The notes under the pieces: model-generated | What the model was told of the DNA's origin: nothing | The model's input: only the letters and a program-made list of their open reading frames with translations | The model's database searches: none | NCBI RefSeq assembly: GCF_018687715.1 | Contig: NC_056752.1 | Location: 51,306,653 to 51,370,652 of the forward strand | DNA: 64,000 bases | Direction of reading: 5' to 3' | DNA from: Carya illinoinensis | Lineage: Eukaryota; Streptophyta; Magnoliopsida; Fagales; Juglandaceae | Program-made: the position numbers and the translations under genes | In this document: positions 14,095 to 32,850 of the stretch, piece by piece | Layout: each line of letters starts with the position of its first letter | How positions within the stretch are numbered: the stretch's first letter is position 1

Positions 14095-15935
14095 AATGGT
14101 ACGCAAGTTTCTTGGGTTGAAGGCCAGAATACGTTGCATTTATACTTGAGTGGGCAAATTTTATATATTCTCTCTGTTGGTGAGTCTTAAGAACTTCTTG
14201 GAAGAAAGCCTGAAACAAAAGTGGCAAAGCATCTAGAATATTAATACATGACCAAACTGTGTTTATAAATTTCTGTCATTGATTAGAAGCATGTCTTGAT
14301 TTTGTATTCTATGAACTTATGAAGTGTACTTCGGTGAGTTCTATATTTCTTGCCCCTAATATGTAAGTTCTTATGGTTTTTTTTTTTTTTTAAAATTAAT
14401 GACTGATTTGATACAGAATAATTCTACCAATTTCGAAAGTGTTACTCCCAACTTGGATCTGTACATGTGGCTTTAGGAAAATTACACATGGAATGCTATC
14501 GCTTACCTTAGACTGCTACCGGGAACCACATCCAAAGTTCGGGTTCCAATCGAAACTATTTGAGTGGAAAGTTAAAAAAGGCGATAATTAATGAATGAAC
14601 TGTAATTATTCTTTTCTTCTTTTTTATTTTTATTTTTTTGGGTACACGAAAATGGTAATGACACTAACAGGAAGAAAGGAGAGAGAACTACATGTGACAT
14701 GCCTGCATCAGCTTTTCATCCGGAGCTAATGACGGTGCATAAGCGAGGTAGTCTAAGCAAATCTCTGCAGGGCTGATCACAAGTACATGGCTCGCAACCC
14801 TAGAAGAAGTCAGGCTTTCAATGAGCTTTAGCAAACTCTACTGGCTAAAATCGCTATCCGGTGGATTAGTTCTCTTTTATAAAGTGGGAATTACAAGCCA
14901 TATTTTTTATTTATATGGCTCAAATGACACAGATTAGATTTTTCAGGGAAATGTTTGATGAGGTTGGTGGGTGGTGTTTAACGTGGCAACTGTGAGAAAG
15001 TGACTTGACTGCCCCGGACATGAGCTGCGGCTTAAATTTTAATGCCTCATCCCTCTATCAAAGAGCTCACCCTTCTCATTACAGTTTGGGACCATCCGAG
15101 CTCTTTTCTTTAATGCAATGAATAATTCTCACCTACAACCCCAAAACAATCAATAAAAGATCCAATGCACCAGCTTGATCGGCCCTCGGAAAGCGTGATT
15201 ATCTTGGGTTACTTTTGTTAATTAAAAAAAAAGGGGTTGATCTTTGCTCTCCAGGATGTGCTAGCTAGTATAGGTTCAACAACCGTTTTTTAGTACCGTG
15301 GGACCGTTTGTTTTCGGTCCCAGGGTCTAAAGAATGTAAGAATTACGTAGATGTTTGAGGGTTAAAGGCAAGGATTGTTCTTTTGCCAACCCACTGCCTT
15401 TAGCTTTGCATCTTAATGAATGCCACTGCACTTTACACAACAAGTAGTCAAAGCAAAGCATTAATAATCACCGGGTTCTAAAGTTCTGAGTCTCATAATC
15501 TCATTTTAATGTCTTTTGGGAGGGTTAGAATGTACCTCTTGTCTGTTCATTTATGCTCCATCTGTTCTGTGGACAAACAAGAAACACCCATGTGCCAGAA
15601 AAGCTTGTAATGCTCTGGGGCCCTGGGATGTTTGATCCTATAATCAAACGGTTAATCAGGTTTCAAGCTCAGAGAGAGAGAGAGAGAGAGAGAGAACAAA
15701 GAGAATATAGAAGGGAATGGACAAAAAAGATGTAGTAGAAGCCAAAACACACGAAAATGTTCCCTCCGAAATCCATTGGCTTTGTCTCTTGGTTACTTTT
15801 AAAAACTTGAACTGTATGTATATCTTCCTTTATCTTTATGTTGGAAGGGAATTCAGGAGAAGAAAACAAGCAGTCAAACAGATCGGAGCTGCATCTTTTT
15901 CTTGCAGACACTGAGCAATAAATTAGAGCTACAAG
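14095..15935. other. Intergenic spacer, helicase 3' end to unknown gene
   Basis: It contains the presumed CHL1 3' UTR and the upstream region and leader of the gene at 15936. I see no supported gene. A T-rich tract lies near 14381-14392 and an (AG)12 microsatellite at 15671-15695. Confidence 0.6.
15671..15695. repeat. (AG)12 microsatellite in the leader region of the gene at 15936
   Basis: Twenty-five bases of pure AG repeat lie about 240 bp before the start codon, probably in the promoter or 5' UTR. AG/CT tracts in 5' UTRs are common in plants. Confidence 0.85.
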
Positions 15936-16556
15936 ATGATGCTTAGAGACACCATTGAAAAAACCAAGATCCTCTTGTGCGAAACTCTACAAAATCTCAA
16001 GTTTTTCTTCTCTGATAGATATCAAAAGTTTCCCAAACTCCCTTCCTTCGATCCCTTCTGTTGTGGTTGTGTCAGTTGTAACCGAGGAGATCGGCAAAGA
16101 GATCAATTCTACATCGATTTTTGTGATGAATGGGAGGCCAATCTAGGTAAGGCAAAGAAGAGTTACAATACGAGTATAGTGGCTTCGGAAGAGCCCAGGA
16201 AGGAAGAAGATGCAAAGCAAAGTCCTGCGAAGAGCAAACAAGAAGTGGTTGCAAAAGAAAGAAAGACCAAAGAAAGTCCCCAAATAGGAAAAGGAGAAGA
16301 GGCAAGCTCAAAGAAGGGGAATGGAAAGGGAAATGGGTTAGCACAAAAGATGAAGGATTTAGAGATGATGGAGGCAGGTGATGTGGAACAAGTGCTGGAC
16401 GTGGAAGAGGCTCTCCACTACTATTCTCGCCTTACGAGCCCTGTTTATCTAGACCTTGTTGACAAGTTTTTCACGGACATATACACAGAATACTCTGTTC
16501 CACAGGCCTCCAGCATCAACACTTCAAAGAGGAGACTTGGCTCCATTAGATTGTAG
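15936..16556 (+). CDS. Plant protein of unknown function, single exon, 206 residues
   Basis: An intact single-exon frame beginning with two methionines (MMLRDTIEKTKILLCETLQN). I do not recognise a named domain. The N-terminal third has a basic/aromatic stretch and a small cysteine group (FCCGCVSC). The centre (about residues 75-140) is a lysine/glutamate-rich, probably disordered linker. The C-terminus, VEEALHYYSRLTSPVYLDLV followed by DKFFTDIYTEY and ending KRRLGSIRL, is dense in aromatics and looks like the conserved, functional part. I recall similar tails in uncharacterised plant proteins, but no function is known to me. Against a chance frame: ordered composition in the tail, a uniform frame without stops and a plausible leader. 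Against a firm call: no family name and no introns to confirm it. Confidence 0.65.
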   Translation: MMLRDTIEKTKILLCETLQNLKFFFSDRYQKFPKLPSFDPFCCGCVSCNRGDRQRDQFYIDFCDEWEANLGKAKKSYNTSIVASEEPRKEEDAKQSPAKSKQEVVAKERKTKESPQIGKGEEASSKKGNGKGNGLAQKMKDLEMMEAGDVEQVLDVEEALHYYSRLTSPVYLDLVDKFFTDIYTEYSVPQASSINTSKRRLGSIRL

Positions 16557-17165
16557 ATGACCTTTCGAGTGAGTTTTTCATTGTCCATTCGGATCTGTGT
16601 ATTTTTTATTTTATTTTTCTCTCGACTTGTTTCCTTTTCTTCTTTTCCTCTGCATGTATCCGTGTTTTTGTGCAGTTGGTTTCAAGATTTGTTGACCTTT
16701 CTTAATTCAAATTTCTTAATTCAAACACAATTGCTATTTCCCTGAGCTTGTATTTTTTTTTCGGCGTTGGACAAAATATATCATGAAGTTAAAGAGTTCT
16801 TCACTTCTTCAATCCCATTGCTTGGAGGTTATGCATTCAGTTTAAACCATGAATCTGTTTAAGAGGATGTTTGGATACAGCATTGTTCACTGTAGGTTGA
16901 GAGTAAAGTTCTCTCCTACAACTTGCTCTCCAGCGTCATGAGTGCATAGGATGTTCCCTTATCACACGGTTTAGCCTCTTTCAGTGCAAAAGCATGTTTG
17001 TTTAAATAAATTCTACATCTTCAAACTCCTGTGATTAATGGAACAATATAATGTCCATAAAAACTCATGAAAACTGAAAACGAAAAATTAATATATTTTT
17101 GGGAAAAACCACTACAGTTATTTGTTCGGATGAGTAAGAATCAACAGGGATTACCCTTTTTCTGG
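16557..17165. other. 3' flank of the unknown gene
   Basis: T-rich sequence, probably the 3' UTR of the gene ending at 16556, then AT-rich spacer. I see nothing else in it. Confidence 0.5.
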
Positions 17166-17169
17166 GTGC

Positions 17170-17840
17170 TAAAAATATGATACAACAACAGAGATGCATT
17201 CAAGTAGCAGAATATGTCAAGTCGCTTCAGAGTTCAGGGGGTTCAATTCTTCAACGAGTAGGTGAAAATAGAAAGCATATAGGACATAAAACATTGATGT
17301 TGGCTGAACAGGTACTACAGGCCACATGCCCCCGGTGGCCCCACCCCCTCTCCCACCGGTGGAACCCTCTTCGGTACCCCACTTTTGAACAATTGAGTAG
17401 GATCTGTCCCACTGTGGCTGTCAATACTTGAAGGTTTGACAGCTTCTTCACTGCAAGTGAAAGTCTTGGCCCAACAAGGAGGTGTCCCAATCATATGCTC
17501 TGACCCAAATCCTAGTTTCTTCCCCTGCCATAGCTGTGGTCGGAGTAAAGGACTCCTCTTCCTTGCAAAAGACTATGGTACACATGGTGCAAAATGGTGA
17601 TCCAGGTTCCAATTACTTGTAGCCATTCCAGGCTCCTCAGTTGAGGACGATGGTGAGCCTTCAAGGAAAGGTGATAGTGCTGCTGATGCTGAGAGTGAGC
17701 TGCCAAAAGGTTATGCTGTTGAAGGGGACGAATACAAAGATGTGTGTGCGCTATTGCATCTTGATATGAAGAAGTTTCGGAATCCAATATCCACGTGTGT
17801 CAGGCTCATCAGTATCGCTGAACAGTATCGCTGAAGTTGT
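17170..17840 (+). pseudogene. Decayed coding-like fragment, family unknown
   Basis: Three plus-strand frames each carry protein-like stretches interrupted by stops. One encodes AEYVKSLQSSGGSILQRVGE, another a proline-rich MPPVAPPPLPPVEPSS, and a third, near 17640-17833, SELPKGYAVEGDEYKDVCAL ending at a TGA. The frame shifts and stops suggest a relic gene or retrocopy, not a working exon set. I do not recognise the parent gene. Confidence 0.3.
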
Positions 17841-18517
17841 AAAGACCGTTTTAGAAGAGCAACAACAGCACATGTGGATATTGGCTTCATTCAGATTTTG
17901 AATTATACAGTGGTAAATAGCTAAAGAACAAAATCAGCACAAGAAACAACTCCGTGACATACGTCGCGTCGCAACCTTTTGAAGTTCCATTGGGAGGAGA
18001 CTTTCTTGGAGTCAATCCCTTCAGCAGCATCGAAAAGAACAGAAGCATTACAGACTTACAGTCGTGCATCAATTTCAAATTCAAAATACACAGATTAATT
18101 TCAGAAAGAAAGAACAAGAGCACCACTTGCAACAAACCTGGAAACTTATGACAACGAATGGATCAAGATATGAAAGTTTCCAACAAAATCCATATTAAAT
18201 GCCAAAGAAACCAATCACTTTCAAACGCGACTTCCAAAAACATTTCACAAGAAGCCTGACCCCAAAATCTAGTTGGACACGTTCTTGGACTAGGATTTCT
18301 GCTGTAAGTTATAAGAAGAAAGGGTTTTGTTACCTTAAGGCAAAATCGCCTACTGTGCAGTAATACTTATTCATTTATATTCGAAATTTAAATTAACATA
18401 ATTTTTAATAAAAATTAATTTTTGACCAATCATAATGGTTGGTGCGTACATTCGTGCGCATTTGTGCTTTTTTTCCATTTATTATGGCCAGGATTTTGGA
18501 TTTGTTAAGAAGCAGTA

Positions 18518-18685
18518 AGAGTTTTACTACATACAAGTACAGTCGCATATTAATCTATGTACCAATACTGATTTATTCATATTTAAAATTTAAATTAACA
18601 CTATTTTTAATAAAATCTATTTTTTATCAATCACATCATATTAATATACAAATTAGTACATAATTGTATTTGTAACTATATTTTC
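18518..18685. mobile_element. Palindromic MITE family B (copy 1), with a partial copy before it
   Basis: An AT-rich element whose ends (ACATACAAGTACAGTC... and the inverse of ...AATTGTATTTGTAACT) are inverted repeats. Related copies lie at 46905-47078, 54063-54234 and 61593-61766. A truncated relative occupies about 18355-18470. It has no coding capacity. Confidence 0.55.
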
Positions 18686-18713
18686 GGGGGGAGGGGGGGG
18701 AGAGGTGGCGGTA

Positions 18714-19100
18714 AGGAACTTCTGAGGACATGTGATAGTTTCGTCAACGAATCCGTAAAGCTATTAACCTCTCACGTAAGGGGCAACTTGGGCTTTCCGA
18801 GGAAGATAGTTAGCTTTGGTAAGCTTGATGGTTACGAGGATGTGAAGACTGACGGAACAAAAAGCTTGGTACCGCCGATTTAGAATTGATAGAAAGGGAT
18901 TGAGAGGAGGAAGACGAAGATGAAGATAAGTTGGTGGCAAAACCCATAAAAAAACCAACAAGAAAGAACGAAATTCACCTCGATGGAGCTGTCGCGGAAG
19001 ACAACACCCAGGTGAGCAGGAGCCACTTCGGGCTGGACTTCGTACAGAAGCTGAAGGAAGGTTGTGATGTGATTAGAATGCCCTCGAAGTCAGATTGATC
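18714..19100 (+). pseudogene. Decayed C-terminal coding fragment, family unknown
   Basis: A plus-strand frame reads CDSFVNESVKLLTSHVRGNL and continues through LDGYEDVKTDGTKSLVPPI to several stops. After a frame shift, an acidic run leads into DKLVAKPIKKPTRKNEIHLD and ends FVQKLKEGCDVIRMPSKSD with a TGA. Codon order looks protein-like on both sides of the break. This suggests one disrupted gene tail. I do not recognise the family. Confidence 0.4.
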
Positions 19101-20057
19101 AAGATATTGGGCCGTAATCCACTACGATTGTTGTAAGAAGAGCCAAGGGGCCTAGCCCATCAGCCCATTATTGCAATCATTAATTTTAATTGACGACATA
19201 AAAGAATACCTAATAATTCATCATGTTTCAGTGCATTCCACATTCGTTGCCTAACAAAAACATTCACTCAATAAAAATGTTAGAAACTACGTTACTATCT
19301 CATCATTAGTTAATAATCATTAGATAAATAGGTTTACAAACATAAGATATTATTAAACATTAATAAGTGAGATAATCCTAGAATAGTAGTAAAGTTGCCT
19401 TTAACATTACCCTTCAATCAATCCTGTTCACGAACTTCCGACAAGCTCTGTTGGGTGAGATTCATAATGTCCCGTCATATTAGCAGGCTCATGAATTTTC
19501 ACATAATATTGTCAGATTATGGGTGGGTTGGCTGTTCTCTATTAAATAAACATCATTCCACGGGACGACAAGGGCTTTCCTCGTGTCATCATTGAGGCAT
19601 CTGCTGCAAAATACCATAGAGGAATGCCAAATGGCATGTGAACGTATTAATTATAACTAGCAGAAGACAGGAGTTGATCACTGAAAAACAAGGAAGGTAG
19701 TTCAAACAAGAACCATTCAATTTATTGTCAAATTACAATGCTGTAAATCTTTACAGAAGGATGCCACTCGGCATATGAATCCAACATCTTGTCCATAGCT
19801 TGCTTATGGGGGAAAAAAGAATTATATCTATAATATACCATGAAAGAGAACGTGAACCTTAATCAAAGCAAAAACTCCAACCCTCAAATCCAGCAAACAT
19901 TACCAAAGACACAGACTTGAGTAGTGAATAATCCAGCACGCTGCCACGAGATGCCGCATCACATAATGCTCCAATTAGAATCGAAAAGGGCATAACCCCG
20001 TTATTCTTAAAATGACCCTGTACGATTGATTCACTGGCATTCCCCCTCCAAATGAAA
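19101..20057. other. KIN13B downstream flank
   Basis: This holds the presumed 3' UTR of the minus-strand kinesin gene (from 20057 down) and AT-rich spacer. No supported gene is present. Confidence 0.5.
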
Positions 20058-26055
<5,998 letters not shown>

Positions 26056-26860
26056 CTCTCAAAGACCAGATCAAAACTCGGTCGAAATGCTGCCGGCTCG
26101 GAACCTCTCTCTTGATTTCCGATTAAGCTTAAACCCAGCAAAACACACTCTATCGCTTTCCCTCTCAGAATTCACTTTCCTCTATATCGTCGTCAAATCT
26201 GATTAAAGCACTGAATCGAGAGCTTCACATTCTCTGTCTAAAACACGCACACTCTCTCTCTCTTTGAAAAAAAGCCTTTACCAGAGACTATATCAGAGAA
26301 TAGAGACCGCAAAGATGCAATCATGCAAGCAAAGCTCCGATAGACAGAGAAGGAAGGGGAAAAAGAAGAAGCCTCACTGAGTGAAATCAAATAATTAATT
26401 ATCGTGAAGAAAAAAATTAGAAGCTAAAACGTAAACAGAAGAGGTAGCTGTGGTGCTGTTTGGCTTGTGATAAAGAGTCATAGGCTTAGAGCCAATGAGA
26501 TAGATGAATCATAGAAAGATGGAGAGAGACACAGGAGCTTCAATTTTTGAACTGCTGGAGTGAGTGAGTCACCACCGAGTTGGGAGGACAGGTTAGCACG
26601 TGCCAGAGGAAAACGACGTGTAGGTTTTTGTTGGGACCCGTCCCTGCGGCATTTGAAACTTTTTTTGGGGAGGTCGGCACGGCAATCCCCACCGTCCCAC
26701 ATGGTTGGGTGGGGACCACTATAATGTTTATGAAAAATTCAATGTTAAATGGCGTTACGTTGCGCGCTTGGACTTCCCTCAAATTCAAACTTTTAGTCGC
26801 TTTTCTTGTTCGAAGGATGATGGCGCCGCGCTTGGTGTTGGGATGGATGAATAGTGACTG
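26056..26860 (-). promoter_or_regulatory. KIN13B leader and upstream region
   Basis: Region preceding the minus-strand KIN13B start. It contains CT-rich leader-like sequence. Short frames here are unconvincing. No specific TATA box or operator is claimed. Confidence 0.35.
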
Positions 26861-26869
26861 ATCTTTTTA

Positions 26870-29300
26870 TTTTCAAAAATGCTACTTTGACATCTTATTT
26901 TAACACCTCATCTTAAAATTTTTTGTGTTATTTTAAATTTTTTATTTAATAATTAAGTAAATGATTATTAGTGCATTATTTTTTTATATTTTTTAAAAAT
27001 ATTTAAAATTATAAAAAAATTAAAAAAAATGATTGAATAATTTTAGCATAATGGTAACTTGTAGCGGTCAACCGCAAGCAGTAGAATAGCACTGTTTTTT
27101 TTATTTTATTTTATTTTTTTATATATTGAGAATGAGAGTCAAATCCATATTCTTCGTTTTGAAGATGTAAGTGTTGTGTTATCGAACCACATGCTCTTGG
27201 AACTGTACTTATTATTCTTATCCTTTCAATTCAAGTCTCATTTTAATCATCCCATCCAATTGTAAGGTCTTCAAAACATAGTCATCACGTTTCAAAATAA
27301 CGTACTCTATTATCTGTTTTTTATTTTATTTATGATAAATAGACTTCATTTATTCATATAAGCAAAATTACAATTATGACTTGATATAATTACAAGCTAA
27401 TTACTCATAATCAGAATTCTCACAATACATACATTCATTTTATAACTACTATGATCTTAATTTTTATAATTCTTTACAAACAAATCGTTTGAGAGACAAC
27501 ACTCTACTTAAGGTAGAGATTTCATCACATACCCTTGAGAGGAGGAGAGGGCTTCCAAACCCCACTCTTCACAAGAAGAGATAACTTTCACTCTATAAAC
27601 AAAATGTCTAAGAGACTATACATATATATATTTTATCTAAACCAAAGCAAATAATAATATAAAAAAAAAAAAGATAGGGGTGAAAATGGCTACAACTTAA
27701 AAAACTGTAAATTCACATTTGCAGCCTTGTAGGGAAAAATACAAAAACAAATAGACTGTGGTGGCGTGTGAGGAACACGCGCCACCCTAAAAATGTAGTG
27801 GATGGTCGAGTTTGAAAAACCTGAGGACCCTAGTCCCAAAAATGCCTTGTGTGACGATAATAGGAGCTCTCCATGTAGCGACGTGTGGAACTCATGCACA
27901 CTTTGACCCGCGCATATGACTCATGCTCCGTTTTGTTCGATGAAATTTGTTACTCATATGAAGGATCGGCGGATTAGGAATCTTGCAGTTAGGCGTGTGA
28001 TGGTTGTTGGATTCTATATAACAGCAGATAAGTATTTCGCCACATTTTAGATGAAAAACACAACAAAAAACTAAAATAAAGACCACTACATATTATCTGG
28101 TCTAAACATATAGGATGAGGAATGGAGGAGCCAAAACTTCATTCCCCTCTAGCCTAGTTTTTACTAGAGGCGAGACTCTAGAGAAAAAAAGAGAGCTTTT
28201 GGGTGAATTCAAAATTTATTTTAACAACTTTCATCAAATTTTCTCTATTATTTGTCAAGAAGTGATACAACCCGTTCAACATTTCATAAAATAAATATAC
28301 ACTAATGTTGCATTTTTATGATGCATTACATATATTTTATAATAAAGATAATATTACAATTTAACTTGTTGCGTTAATTTATAATAAAAATATGTTGTGT
28401 AAAAGTAAATATACAAAATAACTTTGAATTCATATGATGCATTAAATATACTTTATAATAAAAGTAATATTATAATCTAATGTACCATATCAAATAATGT
28501 CAGTTTGTGAGTTTATTTTTATTAAACTTTTTTGTGACTAAAGTATTTCTCTTATAAATATAATATATTTATCTCTCTTCATAATTAAATTGTCTAGTTC
28601 AATAAAACAATTGCAAAAAAGCCTATATTTATGTATTATTGGGATGTAATTAGTCCGGTTTTAAATATTTTTAAGGACATAATTTGTCTGGTGTAATTTA
28701 TGTTATATCATAATAAAATGTTATATTAAGATTTATAAGATTAATCTTATGTTATATCAAATGTTATATTAATTTTATGTTATATTAAGTGTTATATTAA
28801 AATTTCATGTTATATTAATTAGCATTTTAGCATATAATATATATAATATTATAAAAAAGTATATAAAAAAAACCATATAAAAATATTTGATATATAATAT
28901 AAAAAATTAAAAATAATATATATATGTGTGTGTATTGGTCTGGAAAAATCATAATTGGATTGGTTTTCAACCGGTTTTACTGAATAGGAACCGATACTAA
29001 ATCGAATCAGTTCATAACCGAATCAAACCCACCGGTCATGCCTGGTTCATCAACACCCGGATTTTTTTACAACCCTACAGACAAACAGTACAAATTTTTA
29101 ACTGTTGATTGTATTGCTTATATAAACAATACAAAATGTATACTGTCATGAAAAGTTTTGGCTAAAACTTCAACGTAAATGAATCAGTAGTCTTAGGACA
29201 AAGTTCACTTCATTGAATTTTATGGAAAGAGCTCCACGGTGTAGGAATCATGATTTGGGGGTGATGTCCTCTTGAGATGAATTATGAGAGAGATTGGACA
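26870..29300. other. AT-rich repeat-laden intergenic region
   Basis: No supported gene. The stretch at 26873-27060 is MITE-like. Near 28720-28830, TTATATTA-type words repeat many times. The rest is low-complexity AT-rich sequence. Confidence 0.5.
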
Positions 29301-29471
29301 TTATTGAGAGAAAAGACTGGAAATAGGGTGTCCCGCGGGCAACCCCGCTCGCCCGTGCGGGGGTGAGGGATATATATATTTATACATACTTATAAATATA
29401 TATTAATTGTATATATAAATATAATAATATGTATCAAGTATAGCTTTTATTTAATATATTGGGCAAGTTAC

Positions 29472-29591
29472 AATGTAGCCAAATGTGGCATTTATATAGA
29501 AAGCCAAAGCTATACAAGAATCTCATATAAGCATATATGAGATTCTTGTATAGCTTTGGCTTTCTATATAAATGCCACATTTGGCTACATT
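29472..29591. repeat. 58-bp perfect inverted repeat with a 4-base loop
   Basis: The left arm, 29472-29529, is exactly the reverse complement of the right arm, 29534-29591, with the loop AGCA between. Pairing stops at both outer ends. The arms are AT-rich but of mixed sequence, so this is not simple-sequence self-complementarity. It could be a very young foldback element or a small-RNA hairpin precursor. Confidence 0.95.
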
Positions 29592-30556
29592 AATTTACAC
29601 ATACTTTAAACTAACAAATTTTAAAACCATGTTATTAATTTTTAAATTATGGTCATATTTACAAAATTAAATTTACAATTTAGGTTAAAAAATATGTTTT
29701 TGGTCACTTTTATACCCATAAATAGTTTATCAGTTCTGCTACGTACCCCCGGGGAATAACCCCGCCGCGGTCCCGGGGCTGACGTGGAAATTAAAATATT
29801 AATAAAAAATTAATAATTATTTAAAAAAAAGGGGAAAGTAACGGAGAAAGGTAAACGGGAGGGGGGAAAATTGATTTCAGTACAGAAGCTCAAAACTCGC
29901 GCAGAACTGAGGAGGGAAACTCGCGCAGGAGCTCAAAATTGGAAGCTGCAATCTCGCCAATACCAATATCGTTTGTATTTGTTGTCGCTACTATTGAGAT
30001 GTGCATTAAAATCTGCTTCTTTTTTCACCAAATGTCTGTTTGTTGCACTTATATTATTTATCGATTCACTATGTCGACCGTTTCCTTCGTTGAGTTATGG
30101 AGGCTGGGATCAATATCGTTTGCATTAAAGACAGTTTAATCCAAATATCAAATACCAAATAGGAGTAAAACACTGATAACAAATATATTATATCACAAGT
30201 GCATACGATGGAGAATATATTATATCAAGTATGTTCCAGGTGTTCATGTAGGCATAAAACACTGATAATGTAACAGCCCGCTATAAATTCAATTGTGAAA
30301 TTTCTATTAATTTTAGGAACCTCGTGAAAACCCCATAAGTTTTCACGAATCCATTAATCGTATAGGTTTTTGTCTAACTACATAGTTAGTGTTATTATTT
30401 ATTATGGTATCAGAAGTGTGTTTTTGATTATTGGAGATAGTTAGAAGTGTCAAAATGTATTATGGTTTGTGCCATTAGACTCGGAGGGTTATTTAAAGTC
30501 TTATGGCGCAATAACATTTTTTCATATTTTCGGACAAAACGCCTGTTCAAAACTGT

Positions 30557-30727
30557 AGATATTATTAGATAAAAAGAAATATCTTGAGGTAATTTTCATG
30601 AATATTATTGGGTAAAAATATTTTGAGTTGATTTTTATAGATATTATTAGATAAAAATATCTTAAGTTGATTTTTTGTAAATACTATTGGATAGAATATT
30701 ATGAGATAATCTTTTATAGATATTTTG
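30557..30727. repeat. Tandem repeat of about 45 bp, four imperfect copies, in the LTR
   Basis: Successive units share ATATTATTAGATAAAAATAT followed by a TTGA-T-rich segment, with about one third variation. They lie in the 5' part of the candidate LTR. Confidence 0.65.
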
Positions 30728-32635
30728 GGTGGGAGAAAACTACACTCAACTCTCAACTCCAGCCTCATCTCTTCCATATCTCATCCATAAGTATCTCCAG
30801 CCACCTCTCCCCACGAAATTATCTTCATTTACACTTTCCCTTAAAAGAATATCAAACACTCTCTCTCGGACAGTTTTTAGGAGGTTTTTTGCACACCCAT
30901 TTCGAAGCTTTTGTAAGTGTTTTATCATAAAATCTCCTTCATATAAGTTGTTCATTTTTTAGTCTAATTTACATGGATATCTTATTTGCCCCATTTGAAG
31001 ATCATTTGGTCAGTAAAATATTGTGTAAACTATAGAAAGGTCATTCTAGGAGATAAACTGGAGAATATGTTATAATTTGAAGTTTTTGACCAAGCTAATG
31101 GATAGATATTGGTCTGAAATTTTTATGGAGTATTGTTAACATGTATATGTGACTATTGGTTGATGATTTTTGCATGATTAAAGGTTTTGATGAAAGATTT
31201 TCTTAAATTTAGAAACTTAGAAACTGGAAGAAGAAAAACAGTTTTTGTTTTGAGAAAATTTAACTCTTTAGTGGTCTAAACCTATTCCAATGACTTTGAT
31301 AATTTTATTGGAGGATCCTAAGCATATTTTATACATGTTATATTATTATTTTGAAAATATTTGGTGTTAGTTTCAAAGATATGAAATTTTATGCAAAGAG
31401 ATATTCAAATAAGCCAAAGTGTGGATATTCTTGGCTAAATTTATGTTTTGGTTAATTTATAACCATGTGATCTTGAATTAGAAGCTTATATATGTTTTAG
31501 GACATCTTTTTAAACCATGTGATGGTTTGGTTTGAAGATCATATATTTATAAGTCATAGATCAAGAGATTTATCAAAACTAGTTGAGGAAAAAGTTTCTG
31601 TTTTTGGACTAAGTGTAAAACCAAAAACTCCAAATGTTATTTTGTGATTTTGGTAACTTTAGTTTGATGATTTAAAGCATGGTTGATGTTAGGATGATAT
31701 TATGAATATGTTAGAAGTAAGATTTGATTTTTTGAAATTCTTGGAGATGTTTTGATTTAAGGTCAAAACTTGTGATTCAAGTGCTTGGATCTTTTTACAA
31801 AAAAAAGTTTGGTGTTAATTATTAGTTTTTTCTAAATGGATGTTTTAAGTATGGTTTTGAACTTAGGATTGGAAGATATTTGTTGTAAAATTTTGGTTTA
31901 AGCATGAGTTTTGAAGTTAGAAGGAATTGCAATAAAAATCAAGGTAAATGGCCTATGGATGTTTCGGCCATAGTGTGTTCTTCATAGTTGTGTTTTGTTT
32001 TAAATTTTTCTGAGTTGATATTTAAGTTTAGGACAAAATTTACATGAGGAATGTAAATTTTGGAAACTTTTGGAGTTAGTATGCAAAATCCTTAAGTTAT
32101 GGGTAAAACGGTCATTTTCCCACATGTAGAGAGTAAAATGAAAATTTTACTTTTTAAGTTAGTATTTTCCATATTTCAAATTATTAGTAATTTAGTTCTA
32201 ACTTTTAGAATCACTAATTACAGTTCCTCGTGATCGCACTTGAAGTTTTATAAGAAACGCGGAGATCGAGGTAAGTTAGCTTTTAACTTACTAGCAGTCT
32301 ACTGTGTATGTGTGCTAAGTAAAGGAACTACAGTGTATGTATGTATGTTATCATATATGTCATGCCATGCCAAGTTATCACGTAATTGTCTATTATACAG
32401 AATTTATTCTGTCATCAATTTTTATCTGTTACATAATATATTCTGTCATGTATTACTGTACATTACAAGTATGTCATGTTAAATATGTTGTCTATTATAT
32501 GTTATGCCATGTTACGAAATGTTTCTATCTCAAGTTGGTCGTGTATTTCAAGTTATGTTCAAATCACGTTATGTTACGTCAGGACTCCAGTCCTTTCGTA
32601 TTCCAGTCACGTTTCATCTTGAATACATTCAGTTT

Positions 32636-32850
32636 GTGTAGAATACATGGGATCACAACAACTGTGGAGTATGTATTTAACTGCATTGTGATGTGTAGAA
32701 TACATGAGGCTACAACAACTGTGGAATATGTATTTACACGTAGAATAAATGAGGCCACAACAACTGTGGAGTATGTATTTTTCATGTTAAGTCAAGTTTG
32801 TGTAGAATACATGGGGCCACAACAACTGTGGAGTATGTATTTTTCATGTT
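32636..32850. repeat. Tandem repeat with a 43-bp core, four copies, in the LTR
   Basis: Copies start near 32636, 32693, 32737 and 32800. Each contains GTAGAATACATG (or a close variant), then ACAACAACTGTGGA and TATGTATTT. Spacing varies between 45 and 63 bp because of inserts between cores. Confidence 0.8.
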
